This document shows positions 45,392-56,975 of a DNA stretch of 64,000 nt, piece by piece; the first letter of the stretch is position 1; each line of letters opens with the position of its first letter. The notes beneath the pieces are model-generated. The model saw only the letters and a list, made by a program, of their open reading frames with translations. It did no database searches and was not told the DNA's origin. The DNA is taken from NCBI RefSeq assembly GCF_016545825.1, contig NC_052612.1, forward strand, positions 1,302,001 to 1,366,000, written 5' to 3'. This DNA is from Eucalyptus grandis (taxonomy: Eukaryota > Streptophyta > Magnoliopsida > Myrtales > Myrtaceae). The position numbers and the translations under genes were made by a program.

Positions 45392-47650
45392 GCATAATCA
45401 GAAAGAAAAACGCGCCGCGTTGACGAATCGACACTACATGATTTGCAAAACCCCTCCCTCCCCCAAAGCCACAGCCATTAGCCCGAGAATTACCAAATGA
45501 ATTCGAGCCATGAATCTACTCCAGATAGTCTCCAACCCAAATTAAATTAACCCCAAGAAAACACGATTAAATAGCGCAGCTTGACCCGCAGAAACCACCG
45601 CCTCCGACCGAATCCTTAACGGTCTAACAAATGAACAATCTGAGGAATTCCTCTCTGCACAACCGACCCAGGCGACAAATTGTTTTTGAAAATAAAAAAG
45701 AGAAGGTAATGAAAATGCGTTTGGGTAATCTAGCATAGTGAAGTACCCAGATCCATTTAATCTCTCTCATACAAATTATTTCGATTTCTAATCGATCCAT
45801 TAAAAGCTGATTAAGTCTCGTGGCGGTGCTCGGCCTTGATTGATGGTGCGGCGAGGTTGGGTGGTCTCGACGTGATGTATCTCCCGTCCGTGGGGTGGTG
45901 CTTGTGCGGCTCTCGGTGAATCCAAGTCAACAATTGAATCTCTCTCTGAAGCTTCATTGAGTTTGCCCATGGCCAGCAAAGCACCCAAAGTACAACTTTC
46001 GCCCCCTACCCTAGGGAATTTCTCACGCTACCATGTCGAACAGATTGCTCGATCTAGTCTTTTTGTTTATCATTGTGGAAATATGTTATGATGGTTATCT
46101 CTCAATATTAATGATTTTTCTTAGTTGGATTGTTTTTCAAGATGTTGTCTTCGGGTTGCCACATCAATTTATATTTTAATGATGGATATAATTTGAGATT
46201 TTTTATGTTATAAACCTTAAAGAGGAATTGGGTCTTTTGAGTTGACCTGATTAAGTATGGTCTTTAGAATAGTTTGCAATTTTGGGAATGCGGAAGTTCA
46301 TTTGCTACTTCTTTGTTCCTTGTACATACGAGCAATGGAATTACTCAGAATTAGAGTTGATTTTGAGGTCAAGGATGGAGGATTGGAGGTGATTTGGCAA
46401 GCAGGTCAAGAAAATATCCGTATCTCATGTAGATTGGGAGCATGTCAAGAAAATATCTGCATCTCCTATAGATTAGGAGAGACTTGAAGATCTATGTAAC
46501 GATTCTTGTTTTTATATAGGTGTGTGTGTGTGAAGCTCGAGATGTGATACGTATAACCCCATATTTGAGGTTGATGGGCTATCGCAAATTCATAGGAGAA
46601 CAGCACCAAGGAAGGATATGATTGGATGGAACTTTAACTCGAAGAGAAACAGGGTGAGCCAAAACAGGGTGAGCCAAGCGAGTCCAATTGGGGGGAGGGA
46701 ATTGAGCGTGTGAAGGCCCACAACTTAGTTATAGTGACGACGGTGGCGCCAAGTCTTGGGGCCAGTATAGGTGGGTGACTTCAGAAGCGCTACCAATGGC
46801 CACGACTAAGTCTAGCATAATTGCCAAGTTCACTCATGGCGGCAACGGTGGCATTAAATCACAGTACGGTAGCTCAATTTGTCCTTTTACTCTCTTTTTC
46901 ATCTACTCCACGCTGTAAACAAGGCTTTGCTTATGGTGCCTAGAGCACAATGTCGAAAGCCGTCAGTTTATTTTCATCATAATACGATACAAAGTATTTT
47001 GAGTTACAACATCTCAATGATAATTACATAAAATAACTATATTTATGATCAAATTCACATTTGACACGTTCATTAACGTGTCATGCAACACGACGCTACA
47101 TGTCTAAAATACGAATTTTCACACATTTAATTACCTTTCTCGCCTAATTTGAACTTTGATTTAGCAAGAATGGCATTTCATCTTCAATCGAATAGAACAA
47201 ACTCACTAACAGTACATATTCTAATCAATCTCCACTGTGGAAATGGCTTCATTGATCTCCTGAAGTTCCTTCCTTCTTCGCCTTGTCAATGCAACGCATC
47301 ACTGCAAGCACAGCAACATTCCCCATCATCATCACATTAAAGCTACCATTTGGACTATTATACAATATCTATATGAAAGGTGTGGAAACGTATACACCTC
47401 ATATATATAGTTTTTCCCTTTCTTTCCCTGGGATAGAAATAGATTTATTTTAAAAACCAAGGAAATGAAAACATTAAAATGAAAGATCAACCAGATGGGC
47501 CAACGAACTGCCAACATCCTAAAGTCCATTAATCCTGGCAAATATAATTATGTATATAAAGCAGACACAGCTGCTTATTCAATGTGCACTACATTACTTC
47601 GTATGTTTCAGGCTATTAGCTCTTCAAAACACTCGAGGGTGGACTGTCAT
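45392..47650. repeat. Noncoding tail of unit 4
   Basis: This is collinear with 33325-35590, with minor indels (for example a 15-bp repeat 'aacagggtgagcca' near 46650). No gene is seen. Confidence 0.6.
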
Positions 47651-48118
47651 ATCATCCGCTGAACCACCATTTGCATAAGAAGCTTATCAACTTCCACAAG
47701 TTCTTGAATGTTCTACATGTCACATTGGGCTTGTCCACTAACCAACTATGAGTTACTTTAAAGAACTCAAGATCCGTCTTTTGCATAATTAGACTGACTG
47801 GAGTACAGTTAGAGCAAGAATGCAGTTGACTCAACAGTATGAAAGCCATTAACCATTTGATCCCAATCGTACGAAACAGGGCCTCTAAGTACAATTCTCA
47901 AACAATGTATGAACAAATAAATAAAATGAGGAATAAGGAGAAAATAACCTGAATAGCTGATGTATGTGCAAGAACTGGCCCACCTGGCTTATAGAGAGAG
48001 ACAAGTTGACCAGATGAACTCAAAACCACAGTCATGAACGTTTCCATTATGGACTCTTCTTCGAAAGTAGGGTACGCCAAGATGTAGTTCCTGTGAAGAA
48101 CGCAAGTCAGGGAAAACG
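47651..48118 (-). pseudogene. RRP43: RRP43-like scrap, unit 4, truncated
   Basis: One exon piece (47949-48118) encodes FSLTCVLHRNYILAYP, FEEESIMETF and LVSLYKPGGPVLAHTSAIQ, up to the donor, and the 3' stretch to 47655 follows. Similarity to unit 3 stops at 'gggaaaacg' (48118), where unrelated sequence begins. So this copy lost everything upstream of the SIPF region. It is closer to the expected VTVVLDSSGQLVS wording (MTVVLSSSGQLVS) than the unit 3 copy. Confidence 0.8.
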
Positions 48119-48960
48119 ATCAAGATGAAACGAAGGGCGGGCGGGACTAATGGCAAGTCAAACGAATGGAAAGATCACAACTTTGACTTTGGGGGAATAT
48201 ATTTTGTGAATCATGCCGGCAAATCAGTCTCCATGAAATTTATAATATCATCTGGTACTGCTTTCTCCACCTAACCCAGAATTCTTATAATTTATTTTTC
48301 TAAAAACTTTCTTCTTATGTGAAGAAGAAGCGGGAAGTGTGACATAAAAAAAAAAAGAAGAAGAAGCGGGAAGGGAAACAGCAGCGAAAAATGAAAATAG
48401 TCAGAATGAAAACTCTGTTTAGGCAACCTAAGACTGAGATTCTTCCATTGCACTGTGGAAAGTCCACGGACTGCCTAATTGATTCCAACGAGTAAAATCT
48501 CATTGATAATTACTATCCTTTCGATAAAGAAAATAAACCAAAAAAAAAAAGAATTTTGTTAGTGTAATAATTTTTGGATTATTTTAAGAGCAGGAGCATA
48601 TGTTATGAGTTATAAATTCTTAACTGTTTTTGTCATAGTAAATTAAAGGCTTTTACCTAATTATTTCTGAAACAAGAAATTACCATATTCTTACTTTTCT
48701 TTGGTAATTCGAGGGTAAGCTTAGGTGAATTAAATTATTATTATTATTTTTTTTTGAAAATGAGATACTTCGTTCTATCCGGCAAAAAATTACAACAAAA
48801 GCAACTTTGGGCGTTCCACTTTAGGACGCAATTACCCCCGCCCCCAATTCCTTCGTCCAGAGAACATTGCCATGTGTTCGTCTGCACGCAAGGGGCGTTT
48901 CGGACACTTCGGGCCGAGCACCGGGCGCATTTAAAGCGGCCCTCCAAATCAGTAGTCTAC
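48119..48960. other. Junction sequence between units 4 and 5
   Basis: I see no gene. It is AT-rich to about 48770, with a small direct repeat 'gaagaagaagcgggaag' (48322 and 48358). GC then rises; TTTAAAG near 48929 could serve as TATA box for the following leader block. Confidence 0.45.
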
Positions 48961-48989
48961 AAACGAAAGGAAAGACGAGAGAGAAGGTA

Positions 48990-50098
48990 GAGATCTCGGG
49001 AGGCTTTGCGCAAACGAGGACGCGCGCTCGTGTTGCCCCTCCCTCGTCTGCACTCCACTCATCCACGTCGCAGCTCCAGCCCCGTGAGCGTCGACGACGG
49101 CACTGCCCCCCCCACTCCCGATGCCTGCTCCTCACCGCCGCCGCCTTCTTTCTTCCGACGAGCTGCTTTGCCGTCCAAGCCGCGACGACGACCTCCGACG
49201 AGCGAAGGCGACCCACTCCCGACGCCTGCTGCTCATCGCCGCCGCCTCCTTTCTTCCGACGAGCTGCTTTGCTGTCCAAGCCGCGACGACCACCTCCGAG
49301 GGCAAAAAAAAAAGAAAAAAAGAAAAAAGATCCCCCCTCAAATTTGGGATTCTGAAGCTGAGAGCCTGTTTTGTGCTGCATTTCTTCTTCTCTATGCCTC
49401 GATTCCTTTTTGTTCTCTTGTTTCGCTGGGCCCGGCCCGGCGGCAGGCCGTCGTGTCCATCGCCGAACCTAACGGGCTGCCGCTCCTTCCCACGCCTCCA
49501 GCTACCGGAGACAACGCGGCGGCTCTCTGTCCCAAGCCGCAGCTGTTGCATCATGATGTCGAGCCTGTTTTCGTTCGGTCCGCGTCCCTCGTGGCTTCGT
49601 CTTGCATCGCTACCCCCGGCCGAAAGTCACTGCCGAGACGAATCACCAATCGTCGGCCGAATCACCGCCGCGTGCACCTTGCCTAACCACCACCGTGGCC
49701 ATCCTTTGCCAGGGAGCACCGTACCGGTCATCCGTCGAGCCGATTCCGATGAAGTCCATCCTGTGAATTTAGGTAAAATCTCGTCCGAATTTGTTTGTGT
49801 TTTTGCATGTGATTGTGCACTCTGAGCAGAAATCCCCTTCGCTATATCTATTTGCACACGCCTTCAGCTGCTGGATGATCTTTTTTCCTTCTTTTTTCGT
49901 GTCTGCGTACGGACCGCTTACCTTTAACATACAGTATATTCCCGAGGATCTCCGTCTTCATCTCTGTGTGCTCGGCCGCGGAAGCATTCCAAAAACCTCA
50001 GCTCACTTCCTAGCCAGGCCACGCCACACCAAGTTACCAACCTTTTTTTCTCTTCTGGGGGGAGAGAGAGAGGCCTGGAAGTAATACGCTTCCCAGAT
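48990..50098 (+). promoter_or_regulatory. GC-rich leader block of TIR5
   Basis: This is homologous to the TIR4 leader. A stretch ending 'tcttccgacgagctgctttg' is tandemly duplicated here (49075-49180 and 49200-49290). That creates overlapping open frames of 160 to 234 codons on both strands that have no equivalent in the other copies. A putative donor (atttag|GTAAAATC) lies near 49771. Confidence 0.5.
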
Positions 50099-50530
50099 AT
50101 GGCACACTCGGAGGCCAGAGCATCAGAAGTTCAGTACGATGTGTTCTTGAGTTTTAGTGGAGCGGATACTCGTTTTGACTTCACGGACTTCCTCAATAGA
50201 GACTTGAATAATGCCGGAATCTGCGTATTCATGGACGAAGATGCAATGGAGGTGGGTGATAAGATTGGTGAGACAATTCTACAAGCTATCGACAACTCCA
50301 AAATCTACATACCCATCATCTCTCAAACTTATCCTGACCGTGAATGGTGTCTCATCGAGCTTGAACACATGATGTACAATGTGTTTAGGTCAAATGGCAA
50401 AAAAAGGATTTTTCCCATCTTTTATAAAGTAATCTTTCCTCCGAAGAGGCTCTTGCAAAGGTTGGTCAAATCAAGGGATGGAAGGGCGAGGAGGGACAAA
50501 GGTAAAACTACCTTTAAGATGCCTGCGTAA
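50099..50530 (+). pseudogene. TIR5 exon 1, 40-bp internal deletion
   Basis: It is intact from MAHSEARASEVQYDVFLS through WCLIEL and IFPIFYKV, then 40 bp present in TIR4 (from the GGAACCTGGG of EPG to the KN codons) are missing. The rest of the exon is read out of frame (IFPPKRLLQRL) to a stop at 50528. The final helix is lost, so an unspliced product of 143 residues would have all catalytic motifs but an unnatural end. If spliced at 50502, exon 2 is also out of frame. Exon 2 itself is open, so the deletion looks recent. Confidence 0.8.
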
Positions 50531-50887
50531 TTCTTCCTTTTTTGGTTTTTATTTTAGGGGATAAAACATTGCCCTATCAAATCATTTATTTTCTTCTTCT
50601 TTTTTAAATGGAAAATTTCGATAACCACTTCCAACTTCAAGTGCTACTCCTATTGAACTTTACAACCTCTACTCGAGACATCTTCCCTAATATTTCAGTT
50701 GTTACAGCCACTGCTGGCGCTAAGGAACTTGTTACAGGTTTTGGGGTTATATAATCTGTCTGCCCCAAATTGCAGTGTTGACCTTGAATTTGTCTGCATT
50801 TTCTCCCTGTTACAAGTGCTGAAAATCTTTTCTAGGCTTAGCTATAAATGCCGAAATTTTGCTTGGGCACAATGTGGTAGCCATTGG

Positions 50888-51273
50888 GGGCTGCATGTTT
50901 TTGTTTCTTTTTTCTGTTTAAGAACAGATTTTTTTTTTTGTCGAGAATAAAAAAGAACATAAACGCGTTTGTTTGCGTTTTTGTTCAAAATCGAATTTTT
51001 GTTCCTGAACACAAAAGAACAGAAATGAGAAACAAAAAAAAATTATTTCTTGATTTAGAAACAAAACATTTCTTCTCTCTCTTTTCTTCTTCTTCTTCTT
51101 TTCTTCTTCTTTTTTCTTTAGCCGGTCACCGGCCTCGGCCATGGCCGGCGACCGGCCATCGAGGGTCGGCGACCTCGCCGGAGCGTCGCCGGCCCCCGGC
51201 AAGGCTGAGCGTCGCCGGCCCCCGGCGAGGTTGAGCGTCGCCGGCCCCTGGCGAGGCTCGGCGTTGCCGGCCC
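50888..51273. mobile_element. 386-bp insertion in the TIR5 intron
   Basis: Cassette 4 has 'gtagccacttggtaatttc' where cassette 5 has 'gtagccattgg', then the insert, then 'cttggtaatttc'. The insert opens GGGCTGCATGTTTTTGTTTC, has a T/C-rich middle, and ends in three near-perfect 26-bp GC-rich repeats ('gagcgtcgccggccccc'). It resembles one half of the MITEs of the transposon island; the other end seems lost. Confidence 0.65.
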
Positions 51274-51436
51274 TTGGTAATTTCTGTCATCATGTAGACC
51301 ACTACCAAATATTGAATTCTACTAAATTAGCCTATACTGATTATTCAATGTATTTAGATATTGTTTGTAACCACGTGCGATGTGTGGGTGTGAATTAAAT
51401 CTAGTCAACTAATGAAAGCGCTTTTGTGCATGGTAG

Positions 51437-51650
51437 CCAAGCAAAAATTGTTGATTTGGTCATTCGAAAGGTTTTGGAGGAGCTAGGCAGAATAGATGAG
51501 TCACAGACTGAGCATCCGATTGAGCTTGATGACTTGACACAGTCACTTGAAGACTCTTATAATCGTGCAGTGATGGTACCATATTTTCTTCTTCATCAGT
51601 ATACAATTGACACACGTAAATGCACGGATTTGAAATTTGATTTGTTCTAA
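51437..51650 (+). CDS. TIR5 exon 2 (open, partner broken)
   Basis: Acceptor ggtag|C opens SQAKIVDLVIRKVLEELGR, IDESQTEHPIELDDLTQSLE, with donor ATG|GTACCA at 51576 or stop at 51648, as in TIR4. It is 98 percent alike in wording, with stretches identical to TIR4, so units 4 and 5 are close relatives. It cannot be reached in frame from TIR5 exon 1. Confidence 0.6.
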
Positions 51651-52034
51651 CCTTGGTTTGATGCTATAATTTGGTGAAACCATACAGACTGCAAGAAGTT
51701 AAATGTTATTCCGAAATTTATGTGGACAAAAATATATTTTCCGATCAATTAGTGTTCCTTCAACACGTTCTTTTTAATTGAAAATGTTGTTTCCCATAAA
51801 TTAAATGAGTACACAAATACAAGTCTCATAAACTGTAATTTTTAAATTTATTTCTTGCTGTATAATTCATTGTTGTACATTGCGTGATGTGATGAGTGTT
51901 TATTTTTTCCTTTTTTTTTTTTTCAAACTATTTGCAATAATTGCCCTTTTGAACATTCACATTGTTGCGTACTTGCCTGCAGATTTTGAAAATGGTTTAG
52001 CTTATCCCCTACCTTCTCTAGTTTTTCAGTCTGC

Positions 52035-52225
52035 ATGACCATCAAATGTTACCTAAAATCTTGTTGTCCTAAAGCATTAGTACCGGAGGCTATTCTCCAA
52101 AGATTGATTAGCAAAAGCATGGCTTTGTTAAAGCTCGACAGGTTCTCCAACCCCATTCTGCCTCCCGTTTTGTGCCTTTGCTAGTTCCTCCCATCTTCTC
52201 CAGTGTACTCAATTTCCATTTTAGA
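52035..52225 (-). mobile_element. LINE reverse-transcriptase scrap, cassette 5
   Basis: This is the same scrap and position as at 40935-41110, nearly identical to it and equally decayed. Confidence 0.5.
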
Positions 52226-52857
52226 ATTTTTCCCACAAAAATAAAAATATGATTTTTTGCTCAATTGCCCTGCAAACAGAGACTGGAGTTTTAAATATTG
52301 ACATGGCATGCGTTGGCAGTGCATGCGCAACTGTTTTAATAAGTACTTTTTTTCCCAGCTTTCAACAGTCTCTTTTCCTTTCCTCCCACTGCCCCCCTTC
52401 AAGTTTCGAAAATTCTTCCATGCAATGAATTGCAAAAGACAGATCTCTTTTTTTGGGGCAGTGTATGAAATTTTACTTATTGTACCACCTTGACAACAGT
52501 TTTTGGTTGTCAGCAGGATAAACATTGCAAGATACAAAGTAATCTTTAGGAGCCACATGTGTCTTGACGTGGATCATTATATGAAGTACATAGATGCGGT
52601 AGTTTATATGTGCCAATAGGAATTAGTCAAGCTAAATGTTAGCACTATACTATTCAAAGAAAATTTTCTTTTCTTTTCTTTTCTTTTTTATCGAAATAAT
52701 TCTATTGACCCCAATTTTCGAGTAACCGTAGGAGTATAAACAATATGTTCCACAAGAAACCTAGTCTGTTCTTGATTAGATGATTAGTGAGAAAAGATTA
52801 GCATTATCTTAATTGTGCAGTGCTTAAAACTTATGTGAAATCTCAATGTGGTCCAAG

Positions 52858-53225
52858 TGCAGCAGTATGCTGGAAGAGAGAGTCTAAGCAGAGGAAGTAT
52901 AGGGAGAGGGACGAGTCTAAGCAGTACTAGTACAGAGAGGAGATGGAGTAATCTAAGCATAAATAGGATGGAGGGCATGGACATGGAGGAGGCTAGTGTG
53001 AGTACAGGGAGGAGTGGAATCAAAGGGAGTCTAAGCATAAATAGGATGGAGGACATGTACACAGAGGAGGGCAGTGGGAGTACAGGGGGAGAAGTGGAAG
53101 CAGCAGAAGCGGAGGGAGCAGTGGAAGCAGCAGAAGGACTAGAAGCAGCAGAAGAGGGAGGAGCGGGAGCAGTGGAAGCAGCAGGAATAGCAGCGGGGAA
53201 GAGGAAGCGGGGGAAGCAGTGAGAG
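52858..53225 (+). repeat. Purine-rich block, cassette 5
   Basis: This is nearly identical to 41745-42085, with one extra 'gcagcagaagcggaggg' type unit of about 36 bp. The forward frame is open for 124 codons, again by composition. Confidence 0.65.
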
Positions 53226-53351
53226 GAAGTTTTCAAGATATTTGTTTGGGGGCGTTCTTGGTGTGCCTTTTTTATGCATTGTGTTTTAGCCTTTCTCTGC
53301 TTAATAACAAGGAAACAAGTCAATAAACAGATGGGTTATGGATGCTTCTTT

Positions 53352-53827
53352 TGTTTTTTGATCAGCATGGGATGGTAAACGGCGCTGTTCAAACTTTTAA
53401 GGAGAGTTTCCATAGATTTGACAAGTATACCAACTTCTGTAATTCAATCATCTCTGAGAATTCTGATCCCAGTGCTTGTGGTCGGGCATATGGTATGAAA
53501 ATATTTGATCTCGAAGAGTGGAAGAAGAGAAACATCATGGGAATATATCACCGATGGCAGGAAATGAATGAGGATAGGACATTGTGGATAGTCAGCGTCT
53601 TACCCCCTGGATTGGTCACTTTCTACAATCTGACTAAATAGTTCGATCAGAGGTGGCATGTGTTTAGGCTCGGCTATGATCCAGCACTCAACCGGACAGA
53701 AATGTACAATGCAGCAGTCATTCATTACAATGGAAACTGTAAACCATGGTTGGATTTGGCAGTCTCCAACTATTTTGTAAATCTGCGATCAGTCTTGAAG
53801 GGGAACAATGCAGCTGTGTATGCATAA
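53352..53827 (+). pseudogene. GAUT1/4-like galacturonosyltransferase scrap, unit 5
   Basis: This is the best-preserved of the three: one open frame from FDQHGMVNGAVQTFKESFHR through CGRAYGMKIFDLEEWKKRN and LPPGLVTFYNLTK to TAG at 53639, shared with unit 4. It then reads FDQRWHVFRLGYDPALNRTE and HYNGNCKPW to TAA at 53825. Trp is Arg in CGRAYG (CGWAYG expected). Confidence 0.85.
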
Positions 53828-53849
53828 TAGACCAATCATAGAGAAGGAA

Positions 53850-54240
53850 CTTTGCCATTCAATTACATTTCAACCTGACGTTCCTGAGAATTGCCGACAG
53901 TCTCGTGGGTTAGAGAACTGTACTCCAATGGAAGATGGCATGAAGTGTTAGTCCACTTTAACGAAGTGAAGTGAGCAGGAATTGAAATCACTGGGCCTTC
54001 CATGAATAATTCCGTCATCAAAGCGTCTTTCAAAGGTATCCAATAAACAAGGGAAGTCCATCCATGCTTGTGTGCTCAAGCAGGGTCTCGACACATTCTC
54101 TTCCATCAGCAATTCTGTCATGGATTCGTACATGAAGTGCAGGGACTTGGAATCCGCGTTGGGCGCCTTCCGGTCAATGCAAAGCAGGGACTCCGTGTCG
54201 CAGAATGTGCTCACTCGTAGGTTTCTTCATCAGTGAAATT
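53850..54240 (+). pseudogene. PPR protein N-terminal scrap, unit 5
   Basis: This is the same scrap as at 42697 but with added lesions: a lost base near 54028 shifts the IHACVLKQGLD part into another frame, and the stop after NEVK is kept. The long minus-strand frame over it (53948-54214) is a shadow. Confidence 0.7.
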
Positions 54241-54479
54241 TGGGATGAAGGTTGTCATGATTTCGGCGAGCCCAAGTTGATGGATTCGAACCCAATGTCT
54301 CCACTTTGGTACTGGTTCTCCAGGCGCATATGTGGATGTTGACATGGAGCGAGCAGATGGACTTTCATACGCTCTTGAAGTTCATCAACGAGTGGAGTTG
54401 GCCCATTGATCTCGATTCAATCTTAGGAATGCAGAGACATTATGCAAATGTGCAGGGATAGTTTGTTCAAAACAGATAT

Positions 54480-56975
54480 GAGCATGAAAATGCACAAGGT
54501 TTCAGGATGTGCCCGAACAAGATATGATGAAGTATGATTACTTGACTTAATGTGAAAAACATCAGATCAGCATTTAAATTAGGGGGAAAATCTCTCCTTC
54601 CCCGCCAATGGGGTGTGTTGAGGCAAAACCGTCAAATTTATCACTAAAGGATGTATCATTGAGCCCAATTAAGTATGCAGATAACACGTTCCATTTTCCT
54701 TTCTCACAGGGGGATAATTGAGGCAAGTCCTGATGAATGAAGACATGAAGCAAAATGAAATTGATTCAACACAAGAAGGGTGTATCGTTCCTAAATTAGT
54801 CCAATTCAAGTTAGAAATGCAAGTAACATGTCCCATCTCTTGTAGGACAAGGCGCACATCAACTGCAGGAGCGATGCCTTCTACCAAGTTGGCATGCTAA
54901 GGCCATCCATTTTGTTGTAAAGGATGTATGTCGTTCCTAAAATTATTTCTAGTCAAGTGTGGAAATAACATGCCCAGTCTTCTAAATGTCTCTTTGAGAA
55001 GAGAATTTGAAAAGAGCAAGAATTGAACTTTGTGGATTATCGTATGCAGTAAAGAAATGTTTTTCATAAATAAAGTCAAGGCCATAGAGGCATTTTTCAA
55101 GCAATCCTGTCATTTTAGTGATTTATGTCATGCATATCATGCATATATCCTTCATAATATTTTCCTAACATGTGTCATCATCATTCTTGATAGGAAATGT
55201 CATACCCGAAGAACAAAAACACGTGAAGGGTAAATTGTATCGATTCCAATTGCTGATTTTGATACTGTTTCTGATGTGATTCTCTTTTCCTTTGATTTGG
55301 ATTACATCAAACACTTGTAAGAGGTGAGGTACTATTCTGATTAGTGGTTCTGTTAATGGTTACTGATGATTATAACTCAAGCTTGTAGGATTTTTTAGTA
55401 GGAAATGACAATGATAATAGATGTTCCAATTAAAAAAGCTAGCACAAATTGAGAAAGGGAAATGAGCTGTTCACAAGGTGATATGCTTCTTTTTGGATTT
55501 ATGAGGTTCCTGTGTTTCTCATAACCATGAGGAGAATAGCGGGGGGGGTGCATTGCTAACTTGACAGTACCATTTGCTTTGTATCATCTATGTATGATGA
55601 GTTGCCAAAAGATTGTCTCCTCTCTGGTTAACAGAACTTGTTCTTCACGTGCAGAGTCTCGACTGTATAAATATGTCGGCTTTTGGAAGGTACAAATGTG
55701 CAATACTAGACATGCAACTAGGTTGCTGTTAGACACGCTGGGGAAGGGTATTGAGTCTGCTTTGGTGTATCCTCGAGCCTTTGTAGCTGAGCCATGGCAG
55801 GCATCCAGTGAAATGTTTCCTGGAATTGATCCTCATAGGAGATGTGCGAAGATCAATTTGTTGGAGATATGTGAAGATCAATTTGGGATCATAGTTGATC
55901 TATAGTATTGTTTAAAAAATTTAGAATTTGATTTTATTTGATTTCATGTATTGGGTCTTATTCCTTCTTTAGTTATACATTGATTATATTATAAATAGGA
56001 GCGTATTCTTGTAAAGGACAATTCATTCAATACAGAATACAGATTTCTCCCAAGTCTCTCCCTTTTCTTTCATTTTGTAACAATCCTGAAGCTCTTGCCG
56101 TTGAATTGGCACTTGTCCCAACTATACAGGTACTTTCACCTTCATTTTGATTTTTGCTCTTAGATCTCCTTGTTGTGACATGGAAGTTTGAAATGCAGAT
56201 CTTCTGGCTGTGGTTTTGCCATGGCTTGAGGCCGTTATTTTGATGACCATCTTCATGTCTGATTTCTAAACTGAAATTCCTGTGGGCACTGTGATCGTGA
56301 AATTTATTTACAAAAGATGTAGGACAAATAAGCTTTTTGAGTAAAGAAACGTAGCTTTTGCTGAAAAAGTGGTTGCCCAGATATCTTTTGGCTGTCAAAT
56401 GATGCTATGTGAGAAATATATCAAGATCGTCATTCGATTTGTGAAATAAATGGCTATGACATATTCTTGCATAGAGTTGTCTTAAGGTTGCATTCACTTT
56501 CAAATGCCATGCATTTGTCGTGTATCCTGCAGCTGTCTCCTCCCCATATTGTCGACCTTTTCTTCAATCAAGGCCATGGCAATTGATTTCAGCTGAGACA
56601 AAGTATGATAGTATACATGTTTCAGACTGTCAAAAGTGTCTCACAGGCTTATGTTGATGCAGTTCTTGATCTGGCTTGACATTTTATCACCAATTTCATT
56701 CAACCGTTTCTTGATGCAGTTTTTGATGCAGTTCTTGATCTGGCTTATGCTGTCTCCTCCTCAGGTTGTCTACCTTTTCTTCAAACCAGACTATGGCAAT
56801 TGACTTCAGTTGAAATAAAGATATGATAGTATCCATGTTTCAGACTGTCAAAGGTGTCTCGCAGGCTTATGTTGATGCAGTTCTTGATCTGGCTTCACAT
56901 GTTAAAATTGTTCCCAAACCACAAGAACATAACAAAAGGCGCCCGCAGCGAATTCAATTCAGGCATAATCAGAAA
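54480..56975 (+). pseudogene. Gene X, unit 5 copy
   Basis: This is the copy with the longest open exon: 55561-55830 reads LTVPFALYHLCMMSCQKIVS, then SRLYKYVGFWKVQM, LLLDTLGKGIESALVYPRAF and AEPWQASSEMFPGIDP, without a stop, up to the solo LTR. After the LTR, EALAVELALVPTIQ leads to a donor near 56129. The TVK exon is present twice (56626 and 56844). In the second, eight bases are lost after PQEHN, so the C-terminus differs from unit 3. The function is unknown to me. Confidence 0.55.
55834..56082 (+). mobile_element. Solo LTR (Copia-like), unit 5
   Basis: It lies between ATCCT at 55829-55833 and 56083-56087. The first two bases are mutated (CATAGGAGATG for TGTTGGAGATATG); the end TTTTGTAACA is kept. 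It has the same insertion site as in units 3 and 4. Confidence 0.8.

Noticed and set aside
48821..49825. Overlapping frames of 160 to 234 codons on both strands before TIR5
   Set aside because: They come from a local tandem duplication in a GC-rich leader and have no equal in the other leader blocks.
53948..54214. Minus-strand frame of 88 codons, also seen at 30017-30328 and 42573-43082
   Set aside because: It is the reverse shadow of the PPR scrap, whose plus-strand reading matches the PPR family.
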